Shown here: positions 46,305 through 56,981 of the stretch, one piece after another
Layout of the letters: every line of letters begins with the position of its first letter
Position numbering within the stretch: position 1 is the stretch's first letter
Assembly: GCA_930367205.1 (NCBI GenBank)
Contig: OV884012.1
Location: forward strand, 58,673,239-58,737,238
From: Acanthosoma haemorrhoidale
Lineage: Eukaryota; Arthropoda; Insecta; Hemiptera; Acanthosomatidae
Direction of reading: 5' to 3'
Length of the DNA: 64,000 bases
Notes under the pieces: generated by a model
Told to the model about the DNA's origin: nothing
The model's database searches: none
Seen by the model: the letters and a program-made list of their open reading frames with translations, nothing else
Made by a program: the position numbers and the translations under genes

Positions 46305-48994
46305 CTGAAAATATAAGCAATAAGCAATACATCAGAATTAATATATAATAAAATAAAAGTAACAGCTGTACAATAAGAGTTATATGTATGTTTAGCCCTT
46401 TTTCCAACCATCAAACATATTATATACTACATGCATTGCATATAAGTGTAAAGAAAATTATTTCGATGGCCATGATTCTATGAGCTATAGTGACTCTTTT
46501 ATTGAGAAATAATAATAATAATATTTGTTAAATAATTTATCAGCAATGGTGTGTGTTGTGCACCAGTTCTCGTTGCTTGGCTTCTTATGAAAAACCCCCC
46601 GTCCATTGTTTGTTATCTTGTTCCTATTCGCAAGGATTGTGCTATCAATCATAGCGAAATCACTGTTCACTGGTTCGTCAGTGCCTTCATCAGAATTCAT
46701 TGGATATTGGAGCCAGAAAATTCTGTCTATGTCGTATTTGAATGTTCATCTATATTCATTCGAATGTCACAAGGAACATCGTCATTTTTCCATCTATTTT
46801 TCTATCCTCAACCTTTTCCCCTATTTACTTCCTTTCCAGTCGCAGATATTATAGCTTTTCACCATAAGTTGCTCATAACAGTACAACAGGGTATTTTGTA
46901 TAAAAAAATTTTACTGAAGGGCAACAGTATCAACGCCGGTGATTCGCACCGAACTTACAAAACAATACGTAACAGTTTTCTTTTTGGGTCCCTTTATAAG
47001 GGATCGCGAGGCATCACTGGATGTTTTTTCCTATAAGTCATTCATACCAAGGTGTTACTATCATTTATTTCATTAATTTATTATATTATTTATTTTCTGT
47101 ATACAATTGTGAATAAATAAATATGAGGACAAAAATTGTTAGCCGTAAAATCAAATGTTGGTGGTTATTTTACATGTTAAGTGCCTGATTGTGGATTAAT
47201 TATTTTTTGAATAAATATCTTTGCCTTTCCATAAAATAATATTGGCAAGCAAACAGATCCTATTGTTCTATACTTTCATTTTCTAATGGTATTGTTTTAA
47301 AACATACAAATAAATATTTGTTACAATGGGGATGCTATGTAAATGTTTACATTCTTAATTAAAATTTCTTGTTATCAGGACCTGGTGCCTACATAGAACC
47401 TATTAATAAATAATAATATGTCCATTAATAAATTTGATGAAAATCCAACACCGTTTTTTTTCCTAGTCGATTCCGGACAAAACAACTCATTTGTAAAAAT
47501 CACTATATTTTGTTCAGAAGATTTACTTTAAAATTTGTACATGTTGTGGTCTATTTACTCACATCCTTGATAGTCTCCATTACAATAAATTCTCATTTGT
47601 AATTGGCAAGCCCGAAAGAAGCACTCATACTTTGAAAGAGGAATTCGTCTACATGTACATCTATGCGGAATACTTATACTCAACCTTTCATACTTGAATA
47701 CTATATTCAATGTACTGAATTCCAGTCAATTTGGTTTTATTCCAAACGAAGGAACTATATAAAAGGTCCATTTAAAGGTGCGTTAATTACACTAAAATCA
47801 GCATCGTTTGACCATGCTTTGGGGGCTATTTATTTTAAGTTCATTTTATTTCTTCTGTTTTATTTGTAGTGGATCCATTCGTATTAGGATACCAATATTT
47901 GTATGATAAAAATCTATAATAAAGGATTACAGATCATCCTATTACATACTACTTGAACAGACGAATTAGAAATCTCACCACTGAATGAACACATTAAAAA
48001 GGTGGTTGCAACATTCAAATCCAAATTAACACTATGCCTGATTCCAGGTCACTATCTACTAAACCACACTAAGACATAGACGAGTAAACAAGATAAAGTG
48101 TTGTTTTTGTTTTCTCCTGTGTAATACTTTGTGCTAGAAACATTAAGAATAAAAATATATAATTTTTTTTCAAAATATCTGTTTATAATTGGTTTGCATG
48201 ACGAACAACGTTTACAGCGAAGTATGGCTGGAAAACTGTTATTGTATTGGTATAGGGAACACGGTCCCAGAATAAAGTTGTTTTCTATATTTTTTTAATA
48301 TAGTATAGCTAATAAAAACATAAAACTGCATAAAAAGACGCACCTAACAAATGGTATATCATTATAATACCATACAGATCTAAAATAATAGAAAAACCTC
48401 ATTCAACAGAACTGAGATAAAGCATTGTTTTTTTATAATGCATAATTCGATTGTTACAATTATATGAAGAGTAATAATGATATGATCACGTACCATAAAA
48501 AAACATCGAATGGACAGCAAATTATCATTGTTAAAAAAAAAAGTTACATGTTTACACCGCTTTAATTTCCCTTTACAAACCTTTTTATAAAGTGGTATTA
48601 GCCCGTTTTTTCCTCGAAAATGAATTAATAATAGGTTAAGTGTGACATAAATTATTTGACACTTAAACGCTCATCAATCAATTTAAAAAATGTACCGAAT
48701 AAAAAGAGATAATTTTATAATACATTTGCATGGCAGTTCGAAATGAGCTATTCATTTACTGCAAAAAAAATTGCTGCTAAAGAATACTCTTTTATCTGTT
48801 TTTGCTCTTAGACAGTAGTTTACGGTCGTACTAGTAATTCTCATGGATTGTAATAAATAACCCAAATTTATCAAAAATTCAAAATATAAACGGTATTATA
48901 CATAATTACAGTGCATCATCATCAAATACTTGAAACTGAATTCAAATCAATTAAATTCACAAAAACCTACGACCGAAATCAATGTTTCTTTAAT
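46305..48994. other. Upstream of the first recognised nAChR exon
   Basis: A 161-codon plus frame (46551-47036) overlaps a minus frame (46485-46700). Neither is recognised. A signal-peptide exon for nAChR should lie in or beyond this stretch but was not found. Confidence 0.35.
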
Positions 48995-49004
48995 AGATAG
49001 TTGT

Positions 49005-49136
49005 ATAGATAGTATGAATGGACTGTATATAGGTATGAATGGAATTGTATATAAGGTATGAATGATCTCTCAGCACAATTATTAATGCTGGAAAAGGCAA
49101 ATTGTAATTTTTTCAATAAAGAATTTAAAAAAAAAA
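49005..49136 (+). mobile_element. 132-bp LINE tail with 10-bp target duplication
   Basis: AGATAGTTGT flanks it exactly (48995-49004 and 49137-49146). Inside are three GGTATGAATG-like repeats, GGCAAATTGTAATTTTTTC, AATAAAG and an A run. Confidence 0.85.
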
Positions 49137-50689
49137 AGATAGTTGTGATTAACCGAATAAAGCAGAGTGTAAGAAATATTTAAAGATTCGTAGTTTCGTA
49201 GATTCTGCTGGTGGGCATTTTACATAAGGATTAATTGTCTTAATTGTAAATTTTGTAGTATTGGATTTAATTCTCCAATTTTTGAGACGTTATAAGACCG
49301 GCAAGTACTTGTGTTTTGGCACGAGAAAATGAGGTGATGTTTTTCTGCAAAAGTTGCTTTGAGAGTGTTAGGATGTTTGTGAATAGAGAATAAAAGAATG
49401 GACTTAGGGAAATACCTTCGTTTGACGCTGGAGAAACTCCGCTGCCAACTACTTTCCTCTCTTTTTGAATGTGGTTTTCAATTCAAGATGTAAGTGGAAT
49501 AGTTTACTTATTTTTATAAAAATATTCTTGGTACCAGGCCATGAGGAAAACGAATCGTACTTCCAGGATTGCAGCTATGTGTCATCTATTGAAACCCTAT
49601 ATGTAATTTACTTGGATTTCAAATACGTTTTCAGGTAGAAAATCCGCGTTCGTTTATTGCTTCTCTTCAGCTTTCTTATTTCTATGTAAACATAATTTCG
49701 ATTTCTGAATCCAAGAAACCATTAAATATAAACAAACATCGATTAGGAATCCGACTACAATCGCTGAGTCCGAAGATGACCCCTTCTCCAGAACTTTTTG
49801 CTACCGAGTTCACTAAGTTGAGTGATAATACAATAGGTTCATAAAATCCTAGCTAAATCAAGGGGCATCAGCACAATTCCATTAAGTGATTAATCATTTC
49901 TATTGTATTTATAGTTGCATTGATTTTTGTAAAATATTGTAAAACAATGGTCAGTGGAAACTTTTGACCTTTCACTATATAATAAAAAATAATCTTGGTC
50001 TTTGTGGGTCAAGTTTGTAAGTATTAGCTTAGCTCCGAGTAAGCCATTGTTACAATAAAAGGAAAATAAACAAACAGTGGAGAGAAAATTGCAGAAAAAG
50101 AAGTTGGCAGGAAAAACGTGAGATAGGAGTAAAGGGTAAAAATCAGGTTATCTCGGTTATTCCAAGACTAGAGGTGTCCTCTTTTACCCACTAAGAGTTG
50201 CAAACTGTGGTGTGATGCAACATAATTCAAGGTCTGTAGGAGGCATATACGTAATTGGATAGGTAAGTGTGGCAATTAGAAAAAAAAAGTCGTGCAATAT
50301 TGACAATTAGGAGAAAATCTACATTTTTTTTTCATGTGCTAGTGTAGGAAAATGCACTTCGTTATTCAATCACGAATGCCAAAAAGTAATTGGCAAACAT
50401 TTATTTATAAGTCAGGAAAATAATCTAATTTGGTCTCGCATCTTTTTTATTCATTAGTTCTCTCACCTGTTAAATATAAAACCATTAACTATAAATATAC
50501 CTATTTTCTGCCCCAATGTTAAAAGGACGGAAAAGTTCAATTAAAAATATCACTATATCACTCTATACCACTAATATAGATAGATAAACAATTTAAATAG
50601 GCATTTTTCATTTCACATCTTACCTGTTGTTCTGTTCTTTTTTTTAGTGACCAAAGATGTATATAAAGTAAAATGATGTGTTTATAGGG

Positions 50690-50986
50690 GGACAACCATT
50701 TGGATTTGGGAGGTCTCAGGGTTTTTTAGAAATACTGTATGAATGAGCAAGTGAATGAAAGTTGTAAATATGGTATGAATGAGAAATGGAGAGGAGTCAC
50801 TGTAAATATGTACATATAGATATAAGGTAGGACTGAGTAGCCTATGGTTAGATATAAGTTTAGTTATAGGGGGATAGAGGATGCACACCCCTTGTAAATA
50901 TAGCACTTAAGTTAAGTATAGTAGTAAGATAACGGATCTGTAAATATTGTAAATAGATTAAGGATACTAACTACTACTATAAGGAC

Positions 50987-51020
<34 letters not shown>

Positions 51021-51345
51021 AAGGATTGTACAAAGTAGATTTAAAGAAAAGATTTTGTTTTCTTTGGAAGTTTTGTGTTGGAAAATAAAGAACGAAAACA
51101 GTATTACTCAAGGTGCGCTGACCGATGCAACAATCCCATTGCACCGGAATACGCGCACCACAGGCTACGTAACCCCATGAGCTCGCTTCACGGGCTCGTG
51201 GGGTAAGCCCGTTTGAGGCTCAGCCTCAGGAAGGGCAAAAAAAAAAAAAAAAAAAAAAGGTATGAATGGGAAAATTTATCACAATTACATATTGCCCTAT
51301 AATAAGGCAGATTGTAATTTTATCGTAATAAAGTTTATGTAGGGA
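50690..51345 (+). mobile_element. Jockey-type LINE 3' fragment, split by an insertion
   Basis: Left part (50690-50781) reads GACAACCATTTGGATTTGGG and GAATGAGCAAGTGAATGAAA as at 17189-17255; right part (51259-51345) continues with AATTTATCACAATTACATAT and AATAAAG. The insert 50782-51258 separates them. Confidence 0.82.
50782..51258 (+). mobile_element. Composite poly(A) retroposon insertion
   Basis: GGTATGAATG is duplicated on both sides (50772-50781 and 51259-51268). The insert contains two long A runs (about 50988-51014 and 51238-51258). The second half is GC-rich (GCTCGCTTCACGGGCTCGTG) and has no recognised identity. Confidence 0.75.
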
Positions 51346-51509
51346 AAAATATTCAATAGTTCTTTTTTCACCACGATCTGATGCCAATAGTAATATATAT
51401 AACCAACGTGAAAAGTTAAAAGCTTTATTATTTTTTAGTTAGAAAATCTTTTTTTTTTAAAGTAAAATTGGAAAATAAGTAATCGGGATTAATGATTTAA
51501 TTCATTCGG

Positions 51510-51690
51510 TACATACAAACGCACACAACTCAGGGACTTTCCTACTTCGCAGCGACTCACCTCGAGCACGTGAAACAGGTTGCTCGGGAACTGCCGCATT
51601 ACCGGAAACAGGTAGTGAGGGCTGGCAAAGAGCGTGAGAGCCACATACGCTCAGGACGTGGTTGGGGAATGTAGCAAATGCCAGGACTCC
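51510..51690 (-). mobile_element. Jockey-type LINE 3' fragment (minus strand)
   Basis: The reverse complement reads GTGGGAGTCCTGGCATTTGC, CCCAACCACGTCCTGAGCGT and ATGTGGCTCTCACGCTCTT, the same order as at 17016-17085. Confidence 0.65.
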
Positions 51691-52175
51691 CACAGCCATA
51701 AATTTTGAGTCTAGGAAGTTGAGTACGTCAGATATTGTTTCTTCTGATTTGGCAAGAGACGCCACATAACCTTGGATCCTCCTCATTTTCAGGATACTTT
51801 ACCAAAATAATAAATGCTTGACTGTAAGCTCAGATCCACAGCACACAGAGGTAGGACGGGCTTCATCGATTTGCGATAGACTTGAGAACCAATACGTGTT
51901 ACAAATTTGATGTGTGGGCAATAAAAGTATTCAAAGACGGTGTGACGATAGTACGTTAATCATTGGTCATTTCCCCCCCCCTTCATATCCCCACGTTATT
52001 ATAAATTATGGAAATCAGTATAGATTCTACATAAATGAATCGATTTACAGTAGATCATTATACGTCCTATAGCTTGACAACATTTTACCCAATTGTTAAT
52101 AATTTTACCATGTGATTTGTGATTGTTACAAATGTATAATGCACACTATCCATTCATTGTCTAAACATGTTTAAA

Positions 52176-52191
52176 GGTGATGGGGCTCACC
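52176..52191 (-). promoter_or_regulatory. Conserved LINE 3' UTR hairpin
   Basis: The reverse complement is GGTGAGCCCCATCACC, identical to 42808-42823. Confidence 0.55.
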
Positions 52192-52242
52192 TCATGAATT
52201 ATAGACTTAAAACTATCTTACATCTAAGAACATAATCTTAAC

Positions 52243-53220
52243 TTAATTTTCCCCGACAGTCTGTTGCCATCGGTACGGGAGGGGTGGTGGGGTCATAGTG
52301 TTAAACACTGGGTTTGTCAGGTGCTGCAACGAGTCAAAAAACTTAATGTGTCTCCGGTGGATGAACTCGCCCACCGACGGCACACCAAGCAACGGGTGCA
52401 GATCAGCGTTCTTCAACCTCTCGAAAGAGGTATGTCGGACCACTTTTCGCATGATTCCATTCTGGAAGTGTTGGAGACATTTGGCTGTATTGTCAGTCAA
52501 GTGGGTAAATAGCGGGGCACCGTACAGCAGAGCTGGCCGGAGGACACATTCATATATCATCAATTTGAGACGAAGCGACAGGTTGGGTGAAGTTAGCAAG
52601 TGCGATAGCCGGTAAGACTTGTGTCGTACTTTTTCTATTTTATTACTAAAATGAGTAGGGAAATGGAGATACCTATCTATTTTTATACCCAGATAGTGCA
52701 CTGAGAAAGATGGTGAGTTCTCTTGCCCTTCTATGCTATACGATTTTGGCAAGGATTTTTTCCCCTTTTGGAGGGAGAAGATTACGCAGTCGGTCTTCCC
52801 GGCATTTACACTGATATTTAACATGCCCAGTCTGTCACCGATTACGTTACAAACTAACTCGGCCTGTGTAAGAGCTCTTTGTGCACTCATGCTGCTGCTG
52901 TAAACCGCAATGTCGTCGGCGAAAGCGATTACAGTAGCTTTCTTATAGCTTGTCTTAACAATTTTAGATGGGCACATGTTGAAAAGACCCGGAGACAGAA
53001 CCACACCTTGAGGAACTCTACAAGTCAGAGGGAATGGGCTAAAGAGGCAATCACCCACCCGTAACCTCACCGATCTGTTCTTCAAGAACGAAACCAACAT
53101 GGTGTATAGCTGCTCTGGGCATTCCCAGTCGCAAAGCTGTCGGCACAGCATCCCGTGGGATACTGAGTCAAAAGCCTGCGTGCAGTCCAACGAGATCATA
53201 GCAGTTGTTGAATCATTGGT
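52243..53220 (-). pseudogene. 5'-truncated LINE reverse transcriptase, open frame kept
   Basis: Starting from TTAMISLDCTQAFDSVSHGM, the frame has CRVPQGVVLSPGLFNMCPSK, AFADDIAVYSSS with both catalytic Asp, YLGIKIDRYLHFPTHF, LRPALLYGAPLF and ends NPVFNTMTPPPLPYRWQQ with a stop near 52243. Roughly 330 codons are free of stops, so it is young. RT motifs 0-2 and the endonuclease are lost by truncation at about 53220. It is close to the copy at 27361-28620. Its 3' UTR runs to lower coordinates and carries the hairpin at 52176-52191. Confidence 0.9.
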
Positions 53221-53235
53221 CAACAAATGATACAT

Positions 53236-54130
53236 AAATAATTAGTAAGTGTAAATTCCAAGTATGATGGGGATGGAGTATTACTATACGATGGCGATTA
53301 AAATATTTGAATTCGCATTAAGAACAACAATATTTTTCAAAACATATTTCTTCCATCGATTTAAGACTGACATCCCAACAAATGCATCCATTCAGACAGA
53401 AATACATTCATACAAAAATATTACATTCAATTGTATTACTGTAAAAGTTTATCCATCGCCTCCCTATATTCCAAACTATAAGTGATAATTATCCCAGATT
53501 GACCCCCCCCTTGGTAGAAGTGAGGCTGATTGAAAGTCCCAGTGAAGTGAATAGATATCTTCTCTGATAGGTTAGCATTTATCCAAGCCACCTTCTCGGA
53601 ATATATTAGCTGGCAGCAGCCAATCCCAGATTCACTTTCTCCCTTTTTTTCTACACCTATATTTTTTTCAACAACCTCATTTGTTTTTTCTTACTTTTTC
53701 ATCTCCTTTGTGGCGATTAATTCAAAGGAAACTTCCAGGCCTTAATACAATCTTAATGGAATTGAATTATAACTTCTCTTAACAGCTCACTGAAGCAACT
53801 ATAAAGTGAATGAGTATTATGAGCATACCATCACCTCTTTCCAGATCCAGTCGCTAGCCAGCCCGAACTTGAACTTCTTGACGGATCTTTAAAGTTATAA
53901 AACTGAGATATTTTATACTTAGGTCTATTGAAAAAAGACATCTTTCCAATTTTTATTAAACATTTTCCTTATTCATTATATAAAAATGTTCGAGCTCAAA
54001 TTATAGTAAGATTCATAATCACATTAATAATGCTGACAATACTGACTAAATTATTGTTTTAAACAAAAATAAGGATAACAACAATTGCATTAATAAAAAT
54101 TAATTCCGTATACAATTTATTATATTATAT
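53236..54130. other. Spacer between two LINE copies
   Basis: AT-rich; a 73-codon plus frame at 53264-53485 is unrecognised. Nothing else seen. Confidence 0.4.
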
Positions 54131-54292
54131 AATTCCTTTATTGTGCTAAAATTACAATCTGCCTTGCTAGGCAATAAGTAATTAAGATATACGATCATTC
54201 ATACCATATTTACATTTCATCATTCACTCGCTCATTCATTCAGGACATGATTGGAGAAACTGGCCATTGCCAGGACTCCCACTGTCACTTGA

Positions 54293-54780
54293 TTATAGCA
54301 GGTCACGAGGCCACTGCCGTTTCAGTCTCCGAGGAGGATTATAGGGATGAGTGACGCAGTGCAGTGACTGTGCTACAGGATTAGGGTGGTTGGAAAGGCT
54401 ACTGTGGAATTTCGTAAACTTGGAAGGGATGAGTTCTAGAATGTAGGGTATATTAAGGTCGTTATGAAGGGTCTTGTTGCTGACATAATAAGGGGCATTT
54501 ACTATTGTTCTCAGGACTTTTGATTGAAAGGATTGGATACGCTTGATGTTCGACTTTTTTGCTGTCCCCCATAGCTCTATTCCGTATGTCCAGATTGGTT
54601 TAAGTATAACTTTGTAGATTAGTAGTTTATTTTCTATTGAGAGATGGGATGTCCTTTGAAGTAGTCTGTATAGTTGTCCAAAGCGTCTGTTTAGTTCTTG
54701 TCTTTTTAGTCTCGTATGTGGGTTCCAGGTCAGTCGTTTATCGAGATGGAAGCCTAAATACCGTACTGTCTCGGATACAG
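54293..54780 (-). pseudogene. Jockey ORF2 RT thumb and C-terminus after the deletion
   Basis: Reads SETVRYLGFHLDKRLTWNPH, LLIYKVILKPIWTYGIELWG and NVP-type tail ending PRRLKRQWPRDLL with TAA at 54293-54295. It is open over its whole length and lies in a different frame from the upstream part. Confidence 0.85.
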
Positions 54781-56457
54781 GGAGAGGAATAGATCAACAA
54801 CGCGAAGGCCTTGTTGAGCAGTGGAATGCCGTTGGCGGAAACCAAATTGGTGTGTAGGAAAAAGGTTTTTGGATTCAATAATTGGAAGTAGACGTTTTAG
54901 TAGAAGTTTCTCAAATATTTTTGAGAGGATAGGGAGTAGGCTTATTGGACGGTAAGATGAGGCGTCATTGGGTGGTTTACCGGGTTTGGCGAATAGGACA
55001 ATCATGGAATGTTTCCAGAGGAGTGGGAAGTGCGTCGTTCGGATAATGCAATTATATATATAGGTTAGGAAGATTATGGCTTTAGGAGGAAGTTGTTTGA
55101 GAATTTGAGGAGTAAGGAGATCATATCCAGGGGATTTTCGGTAAGGTAAGTTTTTCAAAAGGTATTTGACCTCAGAGGGATTAACGGCTTTTGGTGGGAG
55201 AGAGTGAGGAATAGGTGAAGTGAGGAAATCTTCCACAGTTGTGCTGTGAGTATGGCTTTGATGAGAAAGGTTAGGTGTGAAAGTATGGGTAAGATGCAGA
55301 GCAAATTCCTCCGACCTATCCCCATCCGAAGCCGCCCAGGACCCATTATCACGACGGAGCGGATGTGAAACAGGTTGATACTTTAGGATTTTTTTGGTTA
55401 CATTCCACAAGGAGTTATCCCTGGTAGACAGAGAGGAGAGGTAAGAATTGAAAGAATCGGAACGGAAGGATGCCAATCGCCGCTTTACCAATCGGCAGTA
55501 CTGATTGTACGAGCGGCGATCGGCAGGATGCCGGGATCTTTGCCACACTGTTCTGGAGCGGCGTTTGGATAGGATTAGATCTTTGAGATGCTGAGGTAAA
55601 CTAGTATGATTATGAATTTTTGGGTGACGATGGGGTGACGATGCCTCCCAAGCCGACCTCTGGACCAGAGTAGTGAAAGAATGCACTGTATCGTCTAGGT
55701 CTTGGGATGTTTTCAGGGATAATTTGAGGTTTACGGACTCTGTAAGAAGCTGACGGAAGTGGTCCCAATCGACTGGGCCCCTAATAAATGAAGGAGGAGA
55801 TAATTTGTGAATTGGTTTTAGGGAAATGGTTAATAATAAAGGGCTATGATCGGAGGAGAGGTCATCGAGGCGCTTGAGTGAATAGTTTAGTGTTCCTAAC
55901 CTATTGTAGAAGAAGAAGTCTAGGAGATCTGGATTTCGGTTGGGATCTGATGGCCAATAGGTGGCTGTGCCAGGTGAGATCGTGGAGCAATGTTTCCGTG
56001 TGAGTGCAGACAGCAAAGCACGTCCGCGTGTATTCGTGGATCTTGACCCCCAGTGTTGGTGCTTTGCATTAAAGTCCCCACCCACAAGGAAACAATGTCC
56101 TATGGAGTCTAGAAAGGAGATGAATTGGGAATCGGAAATGGATTTATTGGGAGGGCAGTACACTGATGCTAGAGTAAGGGGGAAAGGGAAGGTGCTGATT
56201 GACACTGCAGTGGACTGAAGGAAATCATGTGCTACCAAAGGAACTATGTGATGAGAAATGGAATTATGAACAATGACAGCGGTACCTGCATGAGCTCTTC
56301 CATCTGGGTGATCAGTTCGGTAAGTATGGTACTGTCGAATCGTAAATGGTCGTTTGCTAGTAAGTCTTGTTTCAGTAATGAGAGCTACGTCGATGTTCTT
56401 GTCGTGGAGTAGTGCTTTCAGTTCGTTAGTGTGGGTGCGAACACATTCGCATTCCAA
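54754..56457 (-). pseudogene. Jockey ORF2: APE endonuclease and RT start, ends at a deletion
   Basis: The endonuclease has LITETRLT, VYCPPNKSISDSQF, GGDFNAKHQHWGS and SSDHSPLLLTIS, with the Asp, Asn and His of the APE fold. The RT part begins NLPYRKSPGYDLLTPQIL and SSYRPISLLPILSKIFEKLL and goes to FGFRQRHSTAQQG. At about 54780 a deletion joins to the thumb in another frame, giving a stop at 54754. The catalytic FADD box is missing. Confidence 0.92.
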
Positions 56458-56489
56458 AGGAGAATGGATAAGGAGTCGGAAGGATCCAC

Positions 56490-56960
56490 TTATGGATTTT
56501 GTTTAACGGGGATAAGGTAGGAGACCAGATTTGTAAGTAGGGAAATGAGAGGAGTAATTAGGGTTCTGAACTCTGTAAGAAATGAGGTTAAAAGGTTAGT
56601 GAGATCCGAAGAACTTGAAGGTGGAGGAATGTACGAGATGTGTGGCTGAGGATGGGATAGAGTTTGTGGGTTGACGGGATGAACGGAATGCTGGGAAAGG
56701 TGATCTTGTGTACAGGGGGTGGGTGGTGCCTGTGACTGCTCTCTGTTGCGAACGGCATCGGCGAAAGAGACAGTAGGCCTCAAGTTTCTGGCTGGGCCGC
56801 TTCTTGCTGCAAGTTTTTCCACTTCTGGCTGACGGCGTTGTTCGGTCCTCGACTTCAGCGTTCTGTAAGCCTCGCAGCCCTTGTAGTTGGCCGGATGGCC
56901 TTGCTTGCAAAGTACGCATACCGCAGGCGATTTTAGGGGCTTTTTGCACAATTCGCTATA
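56490..56960 (-). pseudogene. Jockey ORF1 (gag-like) C-terminal part
   Basis: CVLCKQGHPANYKGCEAYRT is the zinc knuckle of jockey-type ORF1, which binds element RNA. It is followed by a Pro/Ser-rich tail (SYIPPPSSSSDLTN) and hydrophobic FRTLITPLISLLTNLVSYLI. The N-terminal part is lost. It ends 32 bases before the ORF2 start. Confidence 0.85.
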
Positions 56961-56981
56961 CAATTTAAGTAATTTATACAC

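Larger units (their letters stand above)
54131..56960 (-). mobile_element. Jockey-type LINE with 5' truncation and internal deletion
   Basis: Order on the minus strand: ORF1 C-terminus, ORF2 with endonuclease and first RT motifs, an abrupt junction near 54780, RT thumb and C-terminus, 3' UTR with AGTGGGAGTCCTGGCAATGG, and AATAAAG at about 54135. The 5' end is cut near 56960 inside ORF1. Confidence 0.9.

Noticed and set aside
46551..47036. 161-codon plus-strand frame as a gene
   Set aside because: No recognisable domain, low-complexity Phe-rich stretches, and a competing minus frame. No splice or start context supports it.
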